NCBI RefSeq assembly: GCF_003610785.1
Contig: NZ_RAQQ01000008.1
Span: forward strand, 1-64,000
DNA from: Micromonospora globbae
GTDB lineage: Bacteria > Actinomycetota > Actinomycetes > Mycobacteriales > Micromonosporaceae
Reading direction: 5' to 3'
DNA length: 64,000 nt
The stretch's first letter is position 1. Every line of letters starts with the position of its first letter. A model generated the notes under the pieces. The model saw only the letters and a list, made by a program, of their open reading frames with translations, searched no databases and was not told the origin of the DNA. The position numbers and the translations under genes are program-made. Below, one piece after another: positions 34,892 to 43,611 of this stretch.

Positions 34892-36697
34892 TCAGGTCGG
34901 GTCGGCGACCGGGGCGACCGGACCGGCCGTGCCCGTGTGCGGCGCCGCCTGCGGCTTCGGCTTCGCGTCGATGCCCGCCTCCGCGCGCTGCTGCGCGGTG
35001 ATCGGCGTCGGCGCGCCGGTCAGCGGGTCGAAGCCGCCCCGCGTCTTCGGGAAGGCGATCACCTCGCGGATCGAGTCCGCCCCGGCGAGGAGCATGCAGA
35101 CCCGGTCCCACCCGAAGGCGATGCCGCCGTGCGGCGGCGGGCCGTACTTGAACGCCTCCAGCAGGAACCCGAACTTGTCCTGCGCCTCCTCCGGCGTGAT
35201 GCCGAGCAGGTCGAAGACCCGCCGCTGCACGTCACCCCGGTGGATACGGATCGAACCGCCGCCGATCTCGTTGCCGTTGCAGACGATGTCGTACGCGTAG
35301 GCGAGGGCCCGGTCCGGCGCCTCCTCGAACCGGTCCACCCACTCGGCGTTCGGGGAGGTGAACGGGTGGTGCACCGCCGTCCAGCCGCCCTCGTCGTCGC
35401 GCTCGAACATCGGCGCGTCGACCACCCAGCAGAACGCCCACGCGTTCTCGTCGACCAGCCCGGCCCGCTTGGCGATCTCCACACGGGCCGCGCCGAGCAG
35501 CTCCTGGGCCTCGCGGGTGTTCGTGCTCGCCGCGAAGAAGATGGCGTCGCCCGGGTTGGCGCCGACCGCGTCGGCGAGGCCGGCCAGGTGCGCCTCGGAG
35601 AGGTTCTTCGCCACGGGACCGCGCGGCTGGCCGGTCTCGGCGTCGAGCACCACGTACGCGAGCCCGCGCGCGCCGCGCGCCTTCGCCCAGTCCTGCCAGC
35701 CGTCCAGCTCCTTACGGGTCTGGCTGGCGCCGCCGGGCATGACGACCGCGCCCACGTACCCGCCCGCGTCGATGGCGCCGGCGAAGACCCGGAACTCGGT
35801 GCCGCGCAGGTAGTCGGTCAGCTCGGTCAGCTCGACGCCGTAGCGCAGGTCCGGCTTGTCGGAGCCGTACCGGGCCATCGCGTCGTGCCAGGTGATCCGC
35901 GGGATCGGCCGGGGGATCTCGTACCCGGCCAGGTCCGACCAGAGCTCCGACACGATCGCCTCGCCGAGGTCGATCACGTCGTCCTCGGTGACGAAGGACA
36001 TCTCGATGTCGAGCTGGGTGAACTCCGGCTGCCGGTCGGCGCGGAAGTCCTCGTCCCGGTAGCAGCGGGCGAGCTGGTAGTAGCGCTCCATGCCGCCGAC
36101 CATGAGCAGCTGCTTGAACAGCTGCGGCGACTGCGGCAGGGCGTACCAGCTGCCGGGCTGCAGGCGCACCGGCACCAGGAAGTCGCGGGCGCCCTCGGGC
36201 GTCGAGCGGGTCAGGGTCGGCGTCTCGATCTCCAGGAAGTCCCGCTCGTGCAGCACCTTCCGGGCCAGCTGGTTGGCCCGCGAACGCAGCCGCATGGCCT
36301 TCGCCGGCCCGCCGCGGCGCAGGTCCAGGTAGCGGTAGCGCAGGCGTACGTCGTCGCCGGCCTCCACCTGGTCGTCCACCGGCAGCGGCAGCGGCGCGGC
36401 CTCGGACAGCACCTCCAGCTCGGTGGCCGTGACCTCGACCTCGCCGGTGGGCAGGTCCGGGTTCTCGTTGCCCTCGGGGCGGCGGGTCACCTCGCCGGTG
36501 ACCTTCACGCAGAACTCGTTGCGCAGCGCGTGGGCGTCCTCCTCGCGGAACACGACCTGGACCACGCCGGAGCCGTCGCGCAGGTCGACGAAGATGACGC
36601 CGCCGTGGTCACGCCGGCGGGCGACCCAGCCGGCGAGAGTCACCGTGGTGCCGGCGTCCGTCGCGCGCAGGCTGCCGGCGTCATGGGTACGGATCAC
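34892..36697 (-). CDS. aspS: Aspartyl-tRNA synthetase
   Basis: A 601-residue class IIb synthetase. It has an N-terminal OB anticodon-binding domain (to about 110), the catalytic core with [23 protein letters not shown] motif 2 region (interrupted here), the bacterial GAD insertion in the middle, and motif 3 [14 protein letters not shown] near the C-terminus. The start GTG 36697 gives the usual [10 protein letters not shown] beginning. Length is normal. Whether it also charges tRNA-Asn depends on gatCAB and asnS elsewhere in the genome, which cannot be seen here. Confidence 0.97.
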   Translation of the reverse strand: MIRTHDAGSLRATDAGTTVTLAGWVARRRDHGGVIFVDLRDGSGVVQVVFREEDAHALRNEFCVKVTGEVTRRPEGNENPDLPTGEVEVTATELEVLSEAAPLPLPVDDQVEAGDDVRLRYRYLDLRRGGPAKAMRLRSRANQLARKVLHERDFLEIETPTLTRSTPEGARDFLVPVRLQPGSWYALPQSPQLFKQLLMVGGMERYYQLARCYRDEDFRADRQPEFTQLDIEMSFVTEDDVIDLGEAIVSELWSDLAGYEIPRPIPRITWHDAMARYGSDKPDLRYGVELTELTDYLRGTEFRVFAGAIDAGGYVGAVVMPGGASQTRKELDGWQDWAKARGARGLAYVVLDAETGQPRGPVAKNLSEAHLAGLADAVGANPGDAIFFAASTNTREAQELLGAARVEIAKRAGLVDENAWAFCWVVDAPMFERDDEGGWTAVHHPFTSPNAEWVDRFEEAPDRALAYAYDIVCNGNEIGGGSIRIHRGDVQRRVFDLLGITPEEAQDKFGFLLEAFKYGPPPHGGIAFGWDRVCMLLAGADSIREVIAFPKTRGGFDPLTGAPTPITAQQRAEAGIDAKPKPQAAPHTGTAGPVAPVADPT

Positions 36698-36790
36698 GAC
36701 TCGCGTCTCCTCATCTGCGGTACACGTCTGCTCCCCCGCATTCTGTCAGCCGCCCGGCGGGGACGGCCGGGGGGTGAGGAAGGCGCACGC

Positions 36791-36825
36791 GAGCGGGCCG
36801 CCGGAGGCGCTCCGGCGGCCCGCTC
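36791..36825 (-). terminator. Hairpin terminator of the protease gene
   Basis: GAGCGGGCCGCCGGA (36791-36805) pairs perfectly with TCCGGCGGCCCGCTC (36811-36825) across a 5-nt loop, 11 bp after the streptogrisin-like gene stop. Confidence 0.85.
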
Positions 36826-36836
36826 GTGGGTACGGA

Positions 36837-37883
36837 TCAGAAGATGCTCACGCCGTAGGCGCTCAGCGCCTCGGTCACCGGCTGGAAGTAGGTGGTGCCG
36901 CCGGTGCGGCAGTTGCCGCTGCCGCCGGAGGTCAGGCCCAGGGCGGTGCTGCCGCTGAACAGGGAGCCGCCGCTGTCGCCGGGCTCGGCGCAGACCGTGG
37001 TGCGGATGAGGCCGGTGACGGTGCCCTCGGCGTAGTTGACCGTGGCGTTGAGCGCGGTCACCGAACCGCTGCGCAGGCCCGTGGTGCTGCCGGAGCGCTG
37101 CACGGACTGGCCGACGTACGCGTTGCCGGCGCCCGTGATGTCGCGGTAGCTGCCGTTGTAGAGGTAGACGTTGCCGGCCGCGTTGGCGGAGTTGCTGTGC
37201 CGGACGATGCCGTAGTCGTTGCCCGGGAAGCTGGACCCGGCGCGGGTGCCGAGCAGGTTCGTCTGGCTGGAGTTCGAGTACCAGCTCGAGGAGATGTTGG
37301 TGCAGTGCCCGGCGGTCAGGAAGTAGTAGGTGCTGCCGCTGCGGACGTTGAAGCCGAGCGAGCAGCGGCCGCCACCACCGGCGTAGATCGCCTGGCCACC
37401 GGAGATGCGGGTGCTCAGCACGCCGGCCTCGGACTCGATCCGCACGGCGCCGTTGGCCCGGGCCGCGGCCGCCTTGACCCGCTCCAGCTTGGCGCCGGTC
37501 ACGGTGCTGTCGACGGAGACGACGACCTGGTTGGTGACCGGGTCGGTCCACCAGGCGGTGCCCGGGATGGTGACGCTGCGCTCCAGGTCGGCGGTGACCC
37601 GGGCCAGCTCGGCCGCGCCGCGCTGGACGATCTTGGGGGTCGCGCCGGCGGCACGGACCTGACGGGCGGCGGCCTCGTCGGTCACGGTCACGACCATCTT
37701 GCCGCTGGCGTCGGCGTACGCGCCGGCGGAGCGGTCGCCGAGCCGCTCGGAGAGGGTGGCGGCGGCGTCGGGGGAGGCGGCGGGGGCGGCCTGCGCCGGA
37801 GCGCCGATGAGCGAACCGGCGATCAGGGTTCCGGCCACGGCGACGGTGGCGGCGCGGCGGAGTGAGGACCTCGTGGGTCGCAT
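36837..37883 (-). CDS. Secreted streptogrisin-type serine protease (S1E), with pro-region
   Basis: A 348-residue preproprotease. The signal peptide ([24 protein letters not shown]) is cut near residue 32; a pro-region follows (about 33-159). The mature chymotrypsin-fold domain starts near [11 protein letters not shown] (160). The triad is complete: His193 in LTAGHC, Asp223 in GNDYG, Ser304 in PGDSGGS. Cys pairs 174/194 and 298/322-type fit the alpha-lytic/streptogrisin family. ATG 37883 has GGAGG seven bases upstream. It is divergent from the SGNH hydrolase and shares a 253-bp regulatory gap. Confidence 0.93.
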   Translation of the reverse strand: MRPTRSSLRRAATVAVAGTLIAGSLIGAPAQAAPAASPDAAATLSERLGDRSAGAYADASGKMVVTVTDEAAARQVRAAGATPKIVQRGAAELARVTADLERSVTIPGTAWWTDPVTNQVVVSVDSTVTGAKLERVKAAAARANGAVRIESEAGVLSTRISGGQAIYAGGGGRCSLGFNVRSGSTYYFLTAGHCTNISSSWYSNSSQTNLLGTRAGSSFPGNDYGIVRHSNSANAAGNVYLYNGSYRDITGAGNAYVGQSVQRSGSTTGLRSGSVTALNATVNYAEGTVTGLIRTTVCAEPGDSGGSLFSGSTALGLTSGGSGNCRTGGTTYFQPVTEALSAYGVSIF

Positions 37884-37978
37884 GTAACAACCTCCAGGGA
37901 GGGGGCGACGGCCCGCACCAGGGGCGGCGGGGCCCGGGTACGCCCGGCCGAACTGGGGGAGTCGGCCGAACTCACTGA

Positions 37979-38007
37979 AGTATTCACATACATAAGATCC
38001 TAAGCAA
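37979..38007 (-). promoter_or_regulatory. Candidate promoter of the protease gene
   Basis: On the minus strand TTGCTT (38007-38002) and AATACT (37984-37979) are 17 bp apart, in the only AT-rich patch of the gap, about 95 bp upstream of the protease ATG. Assigned by eye. Confidence 0.35.
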
Positions 38008-38068
38008 GACTCCGCTTCGCCCTTTTCGCCCCGGCGACGGCGGTCACCGGCCGGAAACATTGTGGACA

Positions 38069-38091
38069 CAGATGGCCGTCTATACCATCTG
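38069..38091 (+). promoter_or_regulatory. Inverted repeat over the SGNH hydrolase promoter region
   Basis: CAGATGG (38069-38075) and CCATCTG (38085-38091) form a perfect 7-bp inverted repeat with a 9-bp spacer. A weak promoter (TTGTGG at 38060-38065, TACCAT at 38083-38088, 17 bp apart) overlaps it, 46 bp before the hydrolase ATG. This fits a repressor site, but the regulator is unknown. Confidence 0.4.
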
Positions 38092-38136
38092 CTCACCGCA
38101 CCTCTCCCCCACGGCAACCGCGACCCGGAGGCCACC

Positions 38137-38967
38137 ATGTCCCCCATCCGGCACCTGCTCGCCCCGCTCGCCGCACTGACCGCCCTCACCCTGCTTCCCG
38201 CCGCCCCCGCCGTCGCCGACCCCGGCCCGCCGCCGAACGCGATGGCCAGCCTCGGCGACTCGATCACGCGCGGCTTCAACGCCTGCGGCTGGTACGTCGA
38301 CTGCACCTCACGGTCGTTCAGCACCGGCGACAACTCCGCCGTCAACAGCCACTACCTGCGCATCCGCGCCGTCAACCCCGCCATCGGCGGCAACAACCAC
38401 AACGACGCCCGCTCCGGCGCGAAGTCCGCCGACATGTACGGGCAGGCCGGCACCGCCGTCAGCCAGGGCGTCGGCTACGTGACCATGCTGATCGGCGCCA
38501 ACGACGCCTGCACCAGCTCGGAGTCGAGCATGACCCCGGTGAGCACCTTCCGCGCGAACATCGACGCCGCGCTGAACCGGCTCCGGACCGGGCTGCCCGA
38601 CGCCAAGGTACTGGTACTCAGCATCCCGGACGTCCACCGGCTCTGGTCGGTCGGCAAGGACAGCGCGAGCGCCCGCACCGCATGGTCGCTCTTCGGCATC
38701 TGCCAGTCGTTGCTGGCCAACCCGACCTCCACCGCCCAGGCCGACGTGGACCGCCGCAACCGCGTACGCCAGCGGGTCGTCGACTACAACACCCAGCTCG
38801 CCCAGGCGTGCGCCGCGTACGGGCCGAACTGCGACTTCGACGACAACGCCGTGTTCGGCTACCCGTTCACCCTGAACCAGCTCTCCGGCTGGGACTACTT
38901 CCACCCGAACGCCACCGGCCAGCAGGTGCTGGCAAACGTCTCGTACGCCGCCGGCTTCGGCTGGTGA
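38137..38967 (+). CDS. Secreted SGNH/GDSL-family hydrolase
   Basis: A 276-residue secreted esterase/lipase-like protein. The signal peptide ends near AVADPGPPP (about residue 27). Block I is [12 protein letters not shown] with Ser42; block III GANDAC follows; the C-terminal DYFHPN supplies Asp253 and His256. Cys pairs suggest an extracellular fold. ATG 38137 has GGAGG seven bases upstream; a longer in-frame start upstream would overlap the promoter. Substrate unknown. Confidence 0.88.
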   Translation: MSPIRHLLAPLAALTALTLLPAAPAVADPGPPPNAMASLGDSITRGFNACGWYVDCTSRSFSTGDNSAVNSHYLRIRAVNPAIGGNNHNDARSGAKSADMYGQAGTAVSQGVGYVTMLIGANDACTSSESSMTPVSTFRANIDAALNRLRTGLPDAKVLVLSIPDVHRLWSVGKDSASARTAWSLFGICQSLLANPTSTAQADVDRRNRVRQRVVDYNTQLAQACAAYGPNCDFDDNAVFGYPFTLNQLSGWDYFHPNATGQQVLANVSYAAGFGW

Positions 38968-39000
38968 CCCGGCCCGGCGGGGCGGGCGTCTGAGCTCCGC

Positions 39001-39100
39001 CCCGCCGGCGCGGGGCGGGCGTGTCGGCCCGGTCCCGCCGGCCGACGACGATCGTCCCGCCGGCGCGGAGCGGGCGTGTCGGCCCGGTCCCGCCGGGCCA
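39001..39100. repeat. 55-bp tandem repeat, two copies
   Basis: CCCGCCGGCGCGG(G/A)GCGGGCG... starts at 39001 and again at 39056, with almost all of the following ~40 bp repeated. It lies just after the SGNH hydrolase, before the HxlR gene. The GC-rich palindromic core could act as a terminator. Confidence 0.75.
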
Positions 39101-39120
39101 ACGATCGCCCCTTGGCGTGG

Positions 39121-39597
39121 TCAGTCGACGCGGCGGCGGGCACCCGGGCCCGGCCGGGGCACCACGTCGCGCGGTGACGCCACCCGGTGCCCACGGTCGC
39201 AGTGCAGCTCGACGCGGACCTCGGCGCCGCAGTCCCGGTGCCCGACGCTCACCGGCGAGCCGTCCGGGTCGGCGAGGTAGCGGTCCCCCCAGCCCAGCAC
39301 CGCCACGAGCACCGGCCAGAGGTCGAGGCCCTTCTCGGTCAGCCGGTACTCGTGCCGCACCCGGCTGCCCGGCTCCCGGTACGGCTCGCGGCGCAGCACC
39401 CCCTGCGCCACGAGCGACGCGAGCCGGTTGGTGAGGACCTGGCGCGGGATCCCGGTGCGTACGCGCATGTCGTCGAAGCGACGGATGCCGTTGAACACCT
39501 CGCGGAGCACCACGAGGGTCCACTTCTCGCCGAGGATCTCCATGGCCCGGGCGATGGTGCAGTTCTCCACCGACCAGTCCAGTGCCGTGGGTCTCAT
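39121..39597 (-). CDS. HxlR-family transcriptional regulator
   Basis: A 158-residue winged-helix protein. The start LDWSVENCTIARAMEILGEKWTLVVLREV has the conserved N-terminal Cys and the GxKWTLxILR motif of HxlR proteins, followed by LTNRLASLVAQGVLRR. The tail (VGHRDCGAEVRVELHCDRGHR) has a Cys/His pattern seen in longer HxlR members, which might bind zinc or sense redox. It is divergent from the thioesterase at 39654. A good -10 lies only 7 bp before the ATG, so the mRNA is probably leaderless. Confidence 0.85.
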   Translation of the reverse strand: MRPTALDWSVENCTIARAMEILGEKWTLVVLREVFNGIRRFDDMRVRTGIPRQVLTNRLASLVAQGVLRREPYREPGSRVRHEYRLTEKGLDLWPVLVAVLGWGDRYLADPDGSPVSVGHRDCGAEVRVELHCDRGHRVASPRDVVPRPGPGARRRVD

Positions 39598-39602
39598 GGC
39601 CA

Positions 39603-39652
39603 CCAGGCTAGGTCTCGTTGACAGACTCAGCAACGCGCTGCCAGGCTGAGTC
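39603..39652. promoter_or_regulatory. Shared HxlR/thioesterase operator and promoter region
   Basis: The 56-bp gap contains CGTTG (39616-39620) and CAACG (39631-39635) as an inverted repeat, a CCAGGCT direct repeat (39603 and 39641), and GACTCAG/CTGAGTC (39624 and 39646). Toward the HxlR gene, TTGCTG (39633-39628) and TAGCCT (39610-39605) are 17 bp apart. Toward the thioesterase, TTGACA lies at 39618-39623. Confidence 0.5.
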
Positions 39653-39653
39653 C

Positions 39654-40169
39654 ATGACGCAGACGCAGGACCCGACCCGCAGCCGCACGTTCTCCTGGTC
39701 CGACCCGACCGAGAACGCCGCACAACTCGGCCGGCGCAGTGGCCTGGAGCTGATCCGCGCGATGATCGCCGGGGAGCTCGCCGCGCCGCCGGTGATGCAC
39801 CTGCTCGACATGTCCCGGATGACGGCGGACGAGGGTCGCGTCACCGTCGAGCTGGTGCCCCGGGAGTTCCACTACAACCCGCTCGGCACCGTCCACGGTG
39901 GCGTCATCTCCACGCTGCTGGACACCGCCGCGGGCTGCGCCGTGCACTCCACGCTGCCGGTGGGCGTCGGCTACACCTCGCTCGACCTGAACGTGAAGTT
40001 CCTCCGCCCGGTCACCGTCGACTCCGGCACCCTGCGCTGCGAGGGGACGGTGCTCCAGCGCGGCCGCCGTACGGCGCTGGCCGAGGCCCGCCTCACCGAC
40101 GCGCGCGACCGCCTGGTCGCCCACGCCACAAGCAGCTGCCTCCTCTTCCCCATCCCCCCAGAGTCCTGA
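39654..40169 (+). CDS. PaaI-type hotdog-fold thioesterase
   Basis: A 171-residue hotdog protein. FHYNPLGTVHGGVISTLLDTAAGCAVHS is the family core: the HGG(V/A) motif and the downstream Asp carry catalysis in PaaI/4HBT-like thioesterases. The C-terminal half has FLRPVTVDSGTLRCEG, also conserved. Substrate is an acyl- or aryl-CoA of unknown type. ATG 39654 follows GCTGAGTCC; the site is weak. Divergent HxlR regulator probably controls it. Confidence 0.85.
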   Translation: MTQTQDPTRSRTFSWSDPTENAAQLGRRSGLELIRAMIAGELAAPPVMHLLDMSRMTADEGRVTVELVPREFHYNPLGTVHGGVISTLLDTAAGCAVHSTLPVGVGYTSLDLNVKFLRPVTVDSGTLRCEGTVLQRGRRTALAEARLTDARDRLVAHATSSCLLFPIPPES

Positions 40170-40202
40170 CCCGCCCCGCCCCCGCCCCGCCCCGCCCCCC
40201 AC

Positions 40203-40281
40203 CCCCGCGATCTTGCACTTTCGGCCCCTGTCTCGCGGCATATGCCCCGTTCGTCGGGGCACAAAGTGCAAGATCGCGGGG
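40203..40281. repeat. Palindromic element A, copy 1 (minus orientation)
   Basis: Arms of 19 bp pair perfectly: 40203-40221 (CCCCGCGATCTTGCACTTT) and 40263-40281. An inner hairpin GCCCC-GTTCGTC-GGGGC lies at 40244-40260. The reverse complement matches copies 2 and 3 through most of the element. It lies between the convergent thioesterase and hisS, where a bidirectional terminator would be expected. Confidence 0.85.
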
Positions 40282-40293
40282 AGGGACGGGGGG

Positions 40294-41622
40294 TCAGCTC
40301 ACGACGGGGTGTAGGTCCGTCGCGGGCGGGGTCCACGTCTCGGGGGTTGCCGGGGCCTGGTCGCCGGAGCGGATGTCCTTGACCTCGTCGGCCGCGCCGT
40401 CCGCACCCGGGAACCAGACGTACGGGATGCCCCGCCGCTCGGCGTACCGGATCTGCTTGCCGAACTTCGCGGCGCTCGGCGACACCTCCGTGGGGATCCC
40501 ACGCCGGCGCAGCGCGTCCGCCACCCCGTTGCTGACCGCCCGCTGCTCCTCGTTGGTCACCGCCACGACGACGCAGGTCGGCACGTCCCGCGAGATCGAC
40601 AGCCCGCCGGTGCCGAAGAGCAGACCGAGCAACCGGGTCACCCCGATCGAGATGCCCACCCCCGGGAACCGGACCGAGCCCGCGCTGGCCAGGTTGTCGT
40701 ACCGGCCGCCGGAGCAGATCGAGCCGTACCGCTCGTAGCCGCGCAGCTGGGTCTCGTAGACCGTCCCCGTGTAGTAGTCCAGACCGCGCGCGATCCGCAG
40801 GTCGGCCACGCAGAGCCCGGGCGAGTGCGCGGCGGCGGTCTCCACGACCCGCACCAACTCCTCGATCCCCTCGTCCAGCAGCGGGTCGCTCACGCCCAGG
40901 GCGCGCACGGCGTCGGCGAACGAGGCGTCCGGGGCGGAGATCTCGGCGAGCGCCAGGCACGCCTTGGCCTGCGCCTCGCTCGCCCCGGCGGTCTGGGCGA
41001 GCAGCTCGGCCACCTTCGTCGGGCCGATCTTGTCGAGCTTGTCGACCGCGCGCAGGGCCGCCTCGGGGTCGCTGAGCCCGATGCCCCGGTAGAAGCCCTC
41101 GCAGATCTTTCGGTTGTTGACCTGGATCCGGACCTCGGGGATCGGCAGCGAGCGCAACGCGTCACCGATCACCAGCGGCATCTCCGCCTCGTGGTGCGCG
41201 GCGAGCGTGTCCCGGTCCACGATGTCGATGTCGGCCTGGACGAACTCGCGGTAACGGCCCTCCTGCGGCCGCTCCCCGCGCCACACCTTCTGGATCTGGT
41301 AGCGGCGGAACGGGAACTGCAGCCGGCCGGCGTTCTCCAGCACGTACCGGGCGAACGGCACGGTCAGGTCGAAGTGCAGGCCGAGCGCGTCGTCGCCGGC
41401 CGGCTCGTGCTCGTCGGCGTGCAGCCGCCGGATCACGTAGACCTCCTTGGAGGTCTCCCCCTTGCGCAGCAGCTGGTCCAGCGGCTCCACGGCGCGGGTC
41501 TCCAGCGGGGCGAAGCCGTACAGCTCGAAGGTGGCGCGGATGCGGTCGAGCACGAACTGCTCGATCATCCGCTGCGGCGGCGTCCACTCCGGAAAGCCGG
41601 AAATGGGCGTGGGCTTGCTCAT
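40294..41622 (-). CDS. hisS: Histidyl-tRNA synthetase
   Basis: A 442-residue class II synthetase. FGAPLETRAVEPLDQLL-type motif 1 region (FAPLETRAVEPLDQLLRKG), the motif 2 stretch FRRYQIQKVWRGERPQEGRYREFVQ split around residue 110, and the histidine-specific LRIARGLDYYTGTVYE all fit. A C-terminal anticodon-binding domain ends the protein. ATG 41622 has GAGGAG six bases upstream. The gene is 55 bp from the MBL hydrolase upstream. Normal length. Confidence 0.96.
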   Translation of the reverse strand: MSKPTPISGFPEWTPPQRMIEQFVLDRIRATFELYGFAPLETRAVEPLDQLLRKGETSKEVYVIRRLHADEHEPAGDDALGLHFDLTVPFARYVLENAGRLQFPFRRYQIQKVWRGERPQEGRYREFVQADIDIVDRDTLAAHHEAEMPLVIGDALRSLPIPEVRIQVNNRKICEGFYRGIGLSDPEAALRAVDKLDKIGPTKVAELLAQTAGASEAQAKACLALAEISAPDASFADAVRALGVSDPLLDEGIEELVRVVETAAAHSPGLCVADLRIARGLDYYTGTVYETQLRGYERYGSICSGGRYDNLASAGSVRFPGVGISIGVTRLLGLLFGTGGLSISRDVPTCVVVAVTNEEQRAVSNGVADALRRRGIPTEVSPSAAKFGKQIRYAERRGIPYVWFPGADGAADEVKDIRSGDQAPATPETWTPPATDLHPVVS

Positions 41623-41677
41623 GACGTACTCCTCGGGCGCCGCGCGGACCGCGCGGCGAGGTCGTGGGTCGCGGTCG

Positions 41678-42397
41678 TCACAGACCGCGGGTCGGTACGG
41701 CCGGGCTCGCGTCGCCGGACTCCGCCACCTCGATGAGGTACGGGTTGGTCGCGCGCTCACGGCCGATCGTGGTCGTGGGGCCGTGGCCGGGCAGGACGAC
41801 GGTGTCGTCGGCCAGCGGGAGGATCTTGCCCCGCAGGCTGGCCAGCATGTCCCGCATGCTGCCGCCCGGCAGGTCGGTGCGTCCGATCGAGCCCGCGAAG
41901 AGCACGTCCCCGGAGAGGCAGATCTCGTCGGCCTCCCAGGGCGAGCCCGCGCCGGGCATCCGGAACAGCACCGACCCGCCGGTATGGCCCGGCGCGTGGT
42001 CGACGGTGATCTCCAGCCCGGCCAGCGTGAGGGTCGCGCCGTCGACGAGCTCGGCCACGTCCTCCGGCTCGGTGTACGGCAGCCGCCCGCCGAACAGCGC
42101 CGTGAGGTCGGCGGACAGCCCCTTGGCCGGGTCGGCCAGCATCTCCCGGTCGCCCGGGTGGATGTACGCCGTGATCCCCCGCGCCCCGCAGACCGGCGCC
42201 ACCGAGAAGGTGTGGTCGAGGTGGCCGTGGGTGAGCAGGACGGCGGCCGGGTGCAGGCGGTGCTCGGCGAGCACGGCGTCGAGCCGGTCGAGCACGCCGA
42301 TGCCGGGGTCGACGATCAGGCACTGTTCCCCCGGCGCCGGCGCCACCACGTAGCAGTTGGAGCCGAAGGCGTCGGCGGGAAAGCCGGCCACGAGCAC
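41678..42397 (-). CDS. Glyoxalase II-like MBL-fold metallo-hydrolase
   Basis: A 239-residue metallo-beta-lactamase-fold hydrolase. LLTHGHLDHTFS is the HxHxDH metal motif (near residue 57), GHTGGSVLF supplies the next His, CLSGDVLFAGSIGRTD the bridging Asp, and VVLPGHGPTTTIG the last His. This set fits glyoxalase II or a related thioester hydrolase. GTG 42397 has AAGGGGAG upstream. It sits in the usual actinobacterial position between rel and hisS, divergent from the cyclophilin pair. Confidence 0.85.
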   Translation of the reverse strand: MLVAGFPADAFGSNCYVVAPAPGEQCLIVDPGIGVLDRLDAVLAEHRLHPAAVLLTHGHLDHTFSVAPVCGARGITAYIHPGDREMLADPAKGLSADLTALFGGRLPYTEPEDVAELVDGATLTLAGLEITVDHAPGHTGGSVLFRMPGAGSPWEADEICLSGDVLFAGSIGRTDLPGGSMRDMLASLRGKILPLADDTVVLPGHGPTTTIGRERATNPYLIEVAESGDASPAVPTRGL

Positions 42398-42659
42398 GTC
42401 CGCTCCCCTTCCGTCGAGCTGCGGTGCGTCCCCCAGCAGCCTAACCGGCGCCGCGCGTCCCGTTCTGCGGACCATCCGTCCCGCGGTCCCCACGGGGCCC
42501 AGTGACGCGCTCCGATCGGGGGTGGCCGGACCTCGTACACCACATTCACAGCGTGTGGCCGTACACTCTGGCGGGCGTGTGGCGTGGCGCACTGGCCCGC
42601 ACGGGCGCGAAGCGCCCCGCGACGCCGGTGACGACCAGGGTAGAGGAAGGGGAGCACGG

Positions 42660-43559
42660 GTGGCTTCCAGCAGGGACCGGCAGCGCAAACTCGCGCGGGC
42701 GAAGCTCGACCGGCAGATGGCCCGGCGGGCGGCCCGGGTCAGGCGCCGGCGGCAGATCCAGGCCGGCGTGGGCGTCGCCGTGGTGCTCGCGCTGATCGTG
42801 GTCGGGTCGGCCTGGGCGCTCGGCGCCTTCGACTCGGAGCCCGCGGAGGACACGGCCGCCGAGGACGTCTGCCTCTGGACCCCGCAGAACGCCTCCGCCA
42901 ACACCAACCTCAAGGACGTGGGCACCCCGCCCACCACGGGGCTGCCGACCGACGGCACCCGGACGATGACCGTGACCACCAACCAGGGTGGGCCGATCAC
43001 GGCCTCGCTCGACCTGGCCGCCGCCCCGTGCGCCGGGGCGAGCATCGCCCACCTGGCGAGCCGGTCGTTCTACGACAACACCAAGTGCCACGAGATCACG
43101 GCGGAGGGCGCGCTGCGCTGCGGCGACCCGAGCGGCACCGGCCTGGGCGGGCCGACGTACTCGTTCTACGACGAGAACGTGCCCGACGCCCCGGACCCGA
43201 GCCCGTCCCCCAGCCCGACCGGCAAGCGCCCGCCGGCGTACCCGAAGGGCACGGTCGCGATGATCGCCAACCCGCCGGGCGCCAACGGCAGCCAGTTCCT
43301 GCTCTTCTTCAAGGACTACGACCCGCCGCAGCCGACCTACCCGGTCATCGGGACCGTGACCGGCGGCCTGGACGTCCTGGAGAAGATCGGCACCCTGCCG
43401 ACCGTGGACAATGGGTCGGGAGCCAAGGTCAAGCCCCAGACCGACGTGGTGATCCAGAGCCTCACGGTCGGCGAGCCGACCACCGGCGCGCCGGCCCCGA
43501 CGCCGAGCGGCTCGGGCACCCCGTCGGGCGCCCCCTCGGCCAGCCCGAACGCCGGCTGA
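42660..43559 (+). CDS. Membrane-anchored cyclophilin-like protein with altered active site
   Basis: A 299-residue protein with a basic N-terminus (RQRKLARAKLDRQMARRAARVRRRRQ interrupted), a membrane helix at about 36-54 and a cyclophilin domain (about 100-280) that contains a Pro/Ser insert (DAPDPSPSPSPTG, 176-188) and a Pro/Ser/Gly tail. The usual FHR...QGGD active-site segment reads CHEITAEGALRCGD: catalytic Arg and Gln are replaced by Glu145 and Arg153. A disulfide between Cys143 and Cys154 is possible. Foldase activity is doubtful. GTG 42660 has AAGGGGAG upstream. Followed 52 bp later by an intact paralogue. Confidence 0.85.
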   Translation: MASSRDRQRKLARAKLDRQMARRAARVRRRRQIQAGVGVAVVLALIVVGSAWALGAFDSEPAEDTAAEDVCLWTPQNASANTNLKDVGTPPTTGLPTDGTRTMTVTTNQGGPITASLDLAAAPCAGASIAHLASRSFYDNTKCHEITAEGALRCGDPSGTGLGGPTYSFYDENVPDAPDPSPSPSPTGKRPPAYPKGTVAMIANPPGANGSQFLLFFKDYDPPQPTYPVIGTVTGGLDVLEKIGTLPTVDNGSGAKVKPQTDVVIQSLTVGEPTTGAPAPTPSGSGTPSGAPSASPNAG

Positions 43560-43611
43560 CCCGACCATGGCACCCAGCGGCCCAGACAGACAGCCCCAGG
43601 AGGATCCAGGC

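Noticed and set aside
42357..42659. Longer N-terminus for the first cyclophilin-like protein
   Set aside because: The upstream part lies over the start of the divergent MBL gene and shows no ribosome-binding site; GTG 42660 has a good one.
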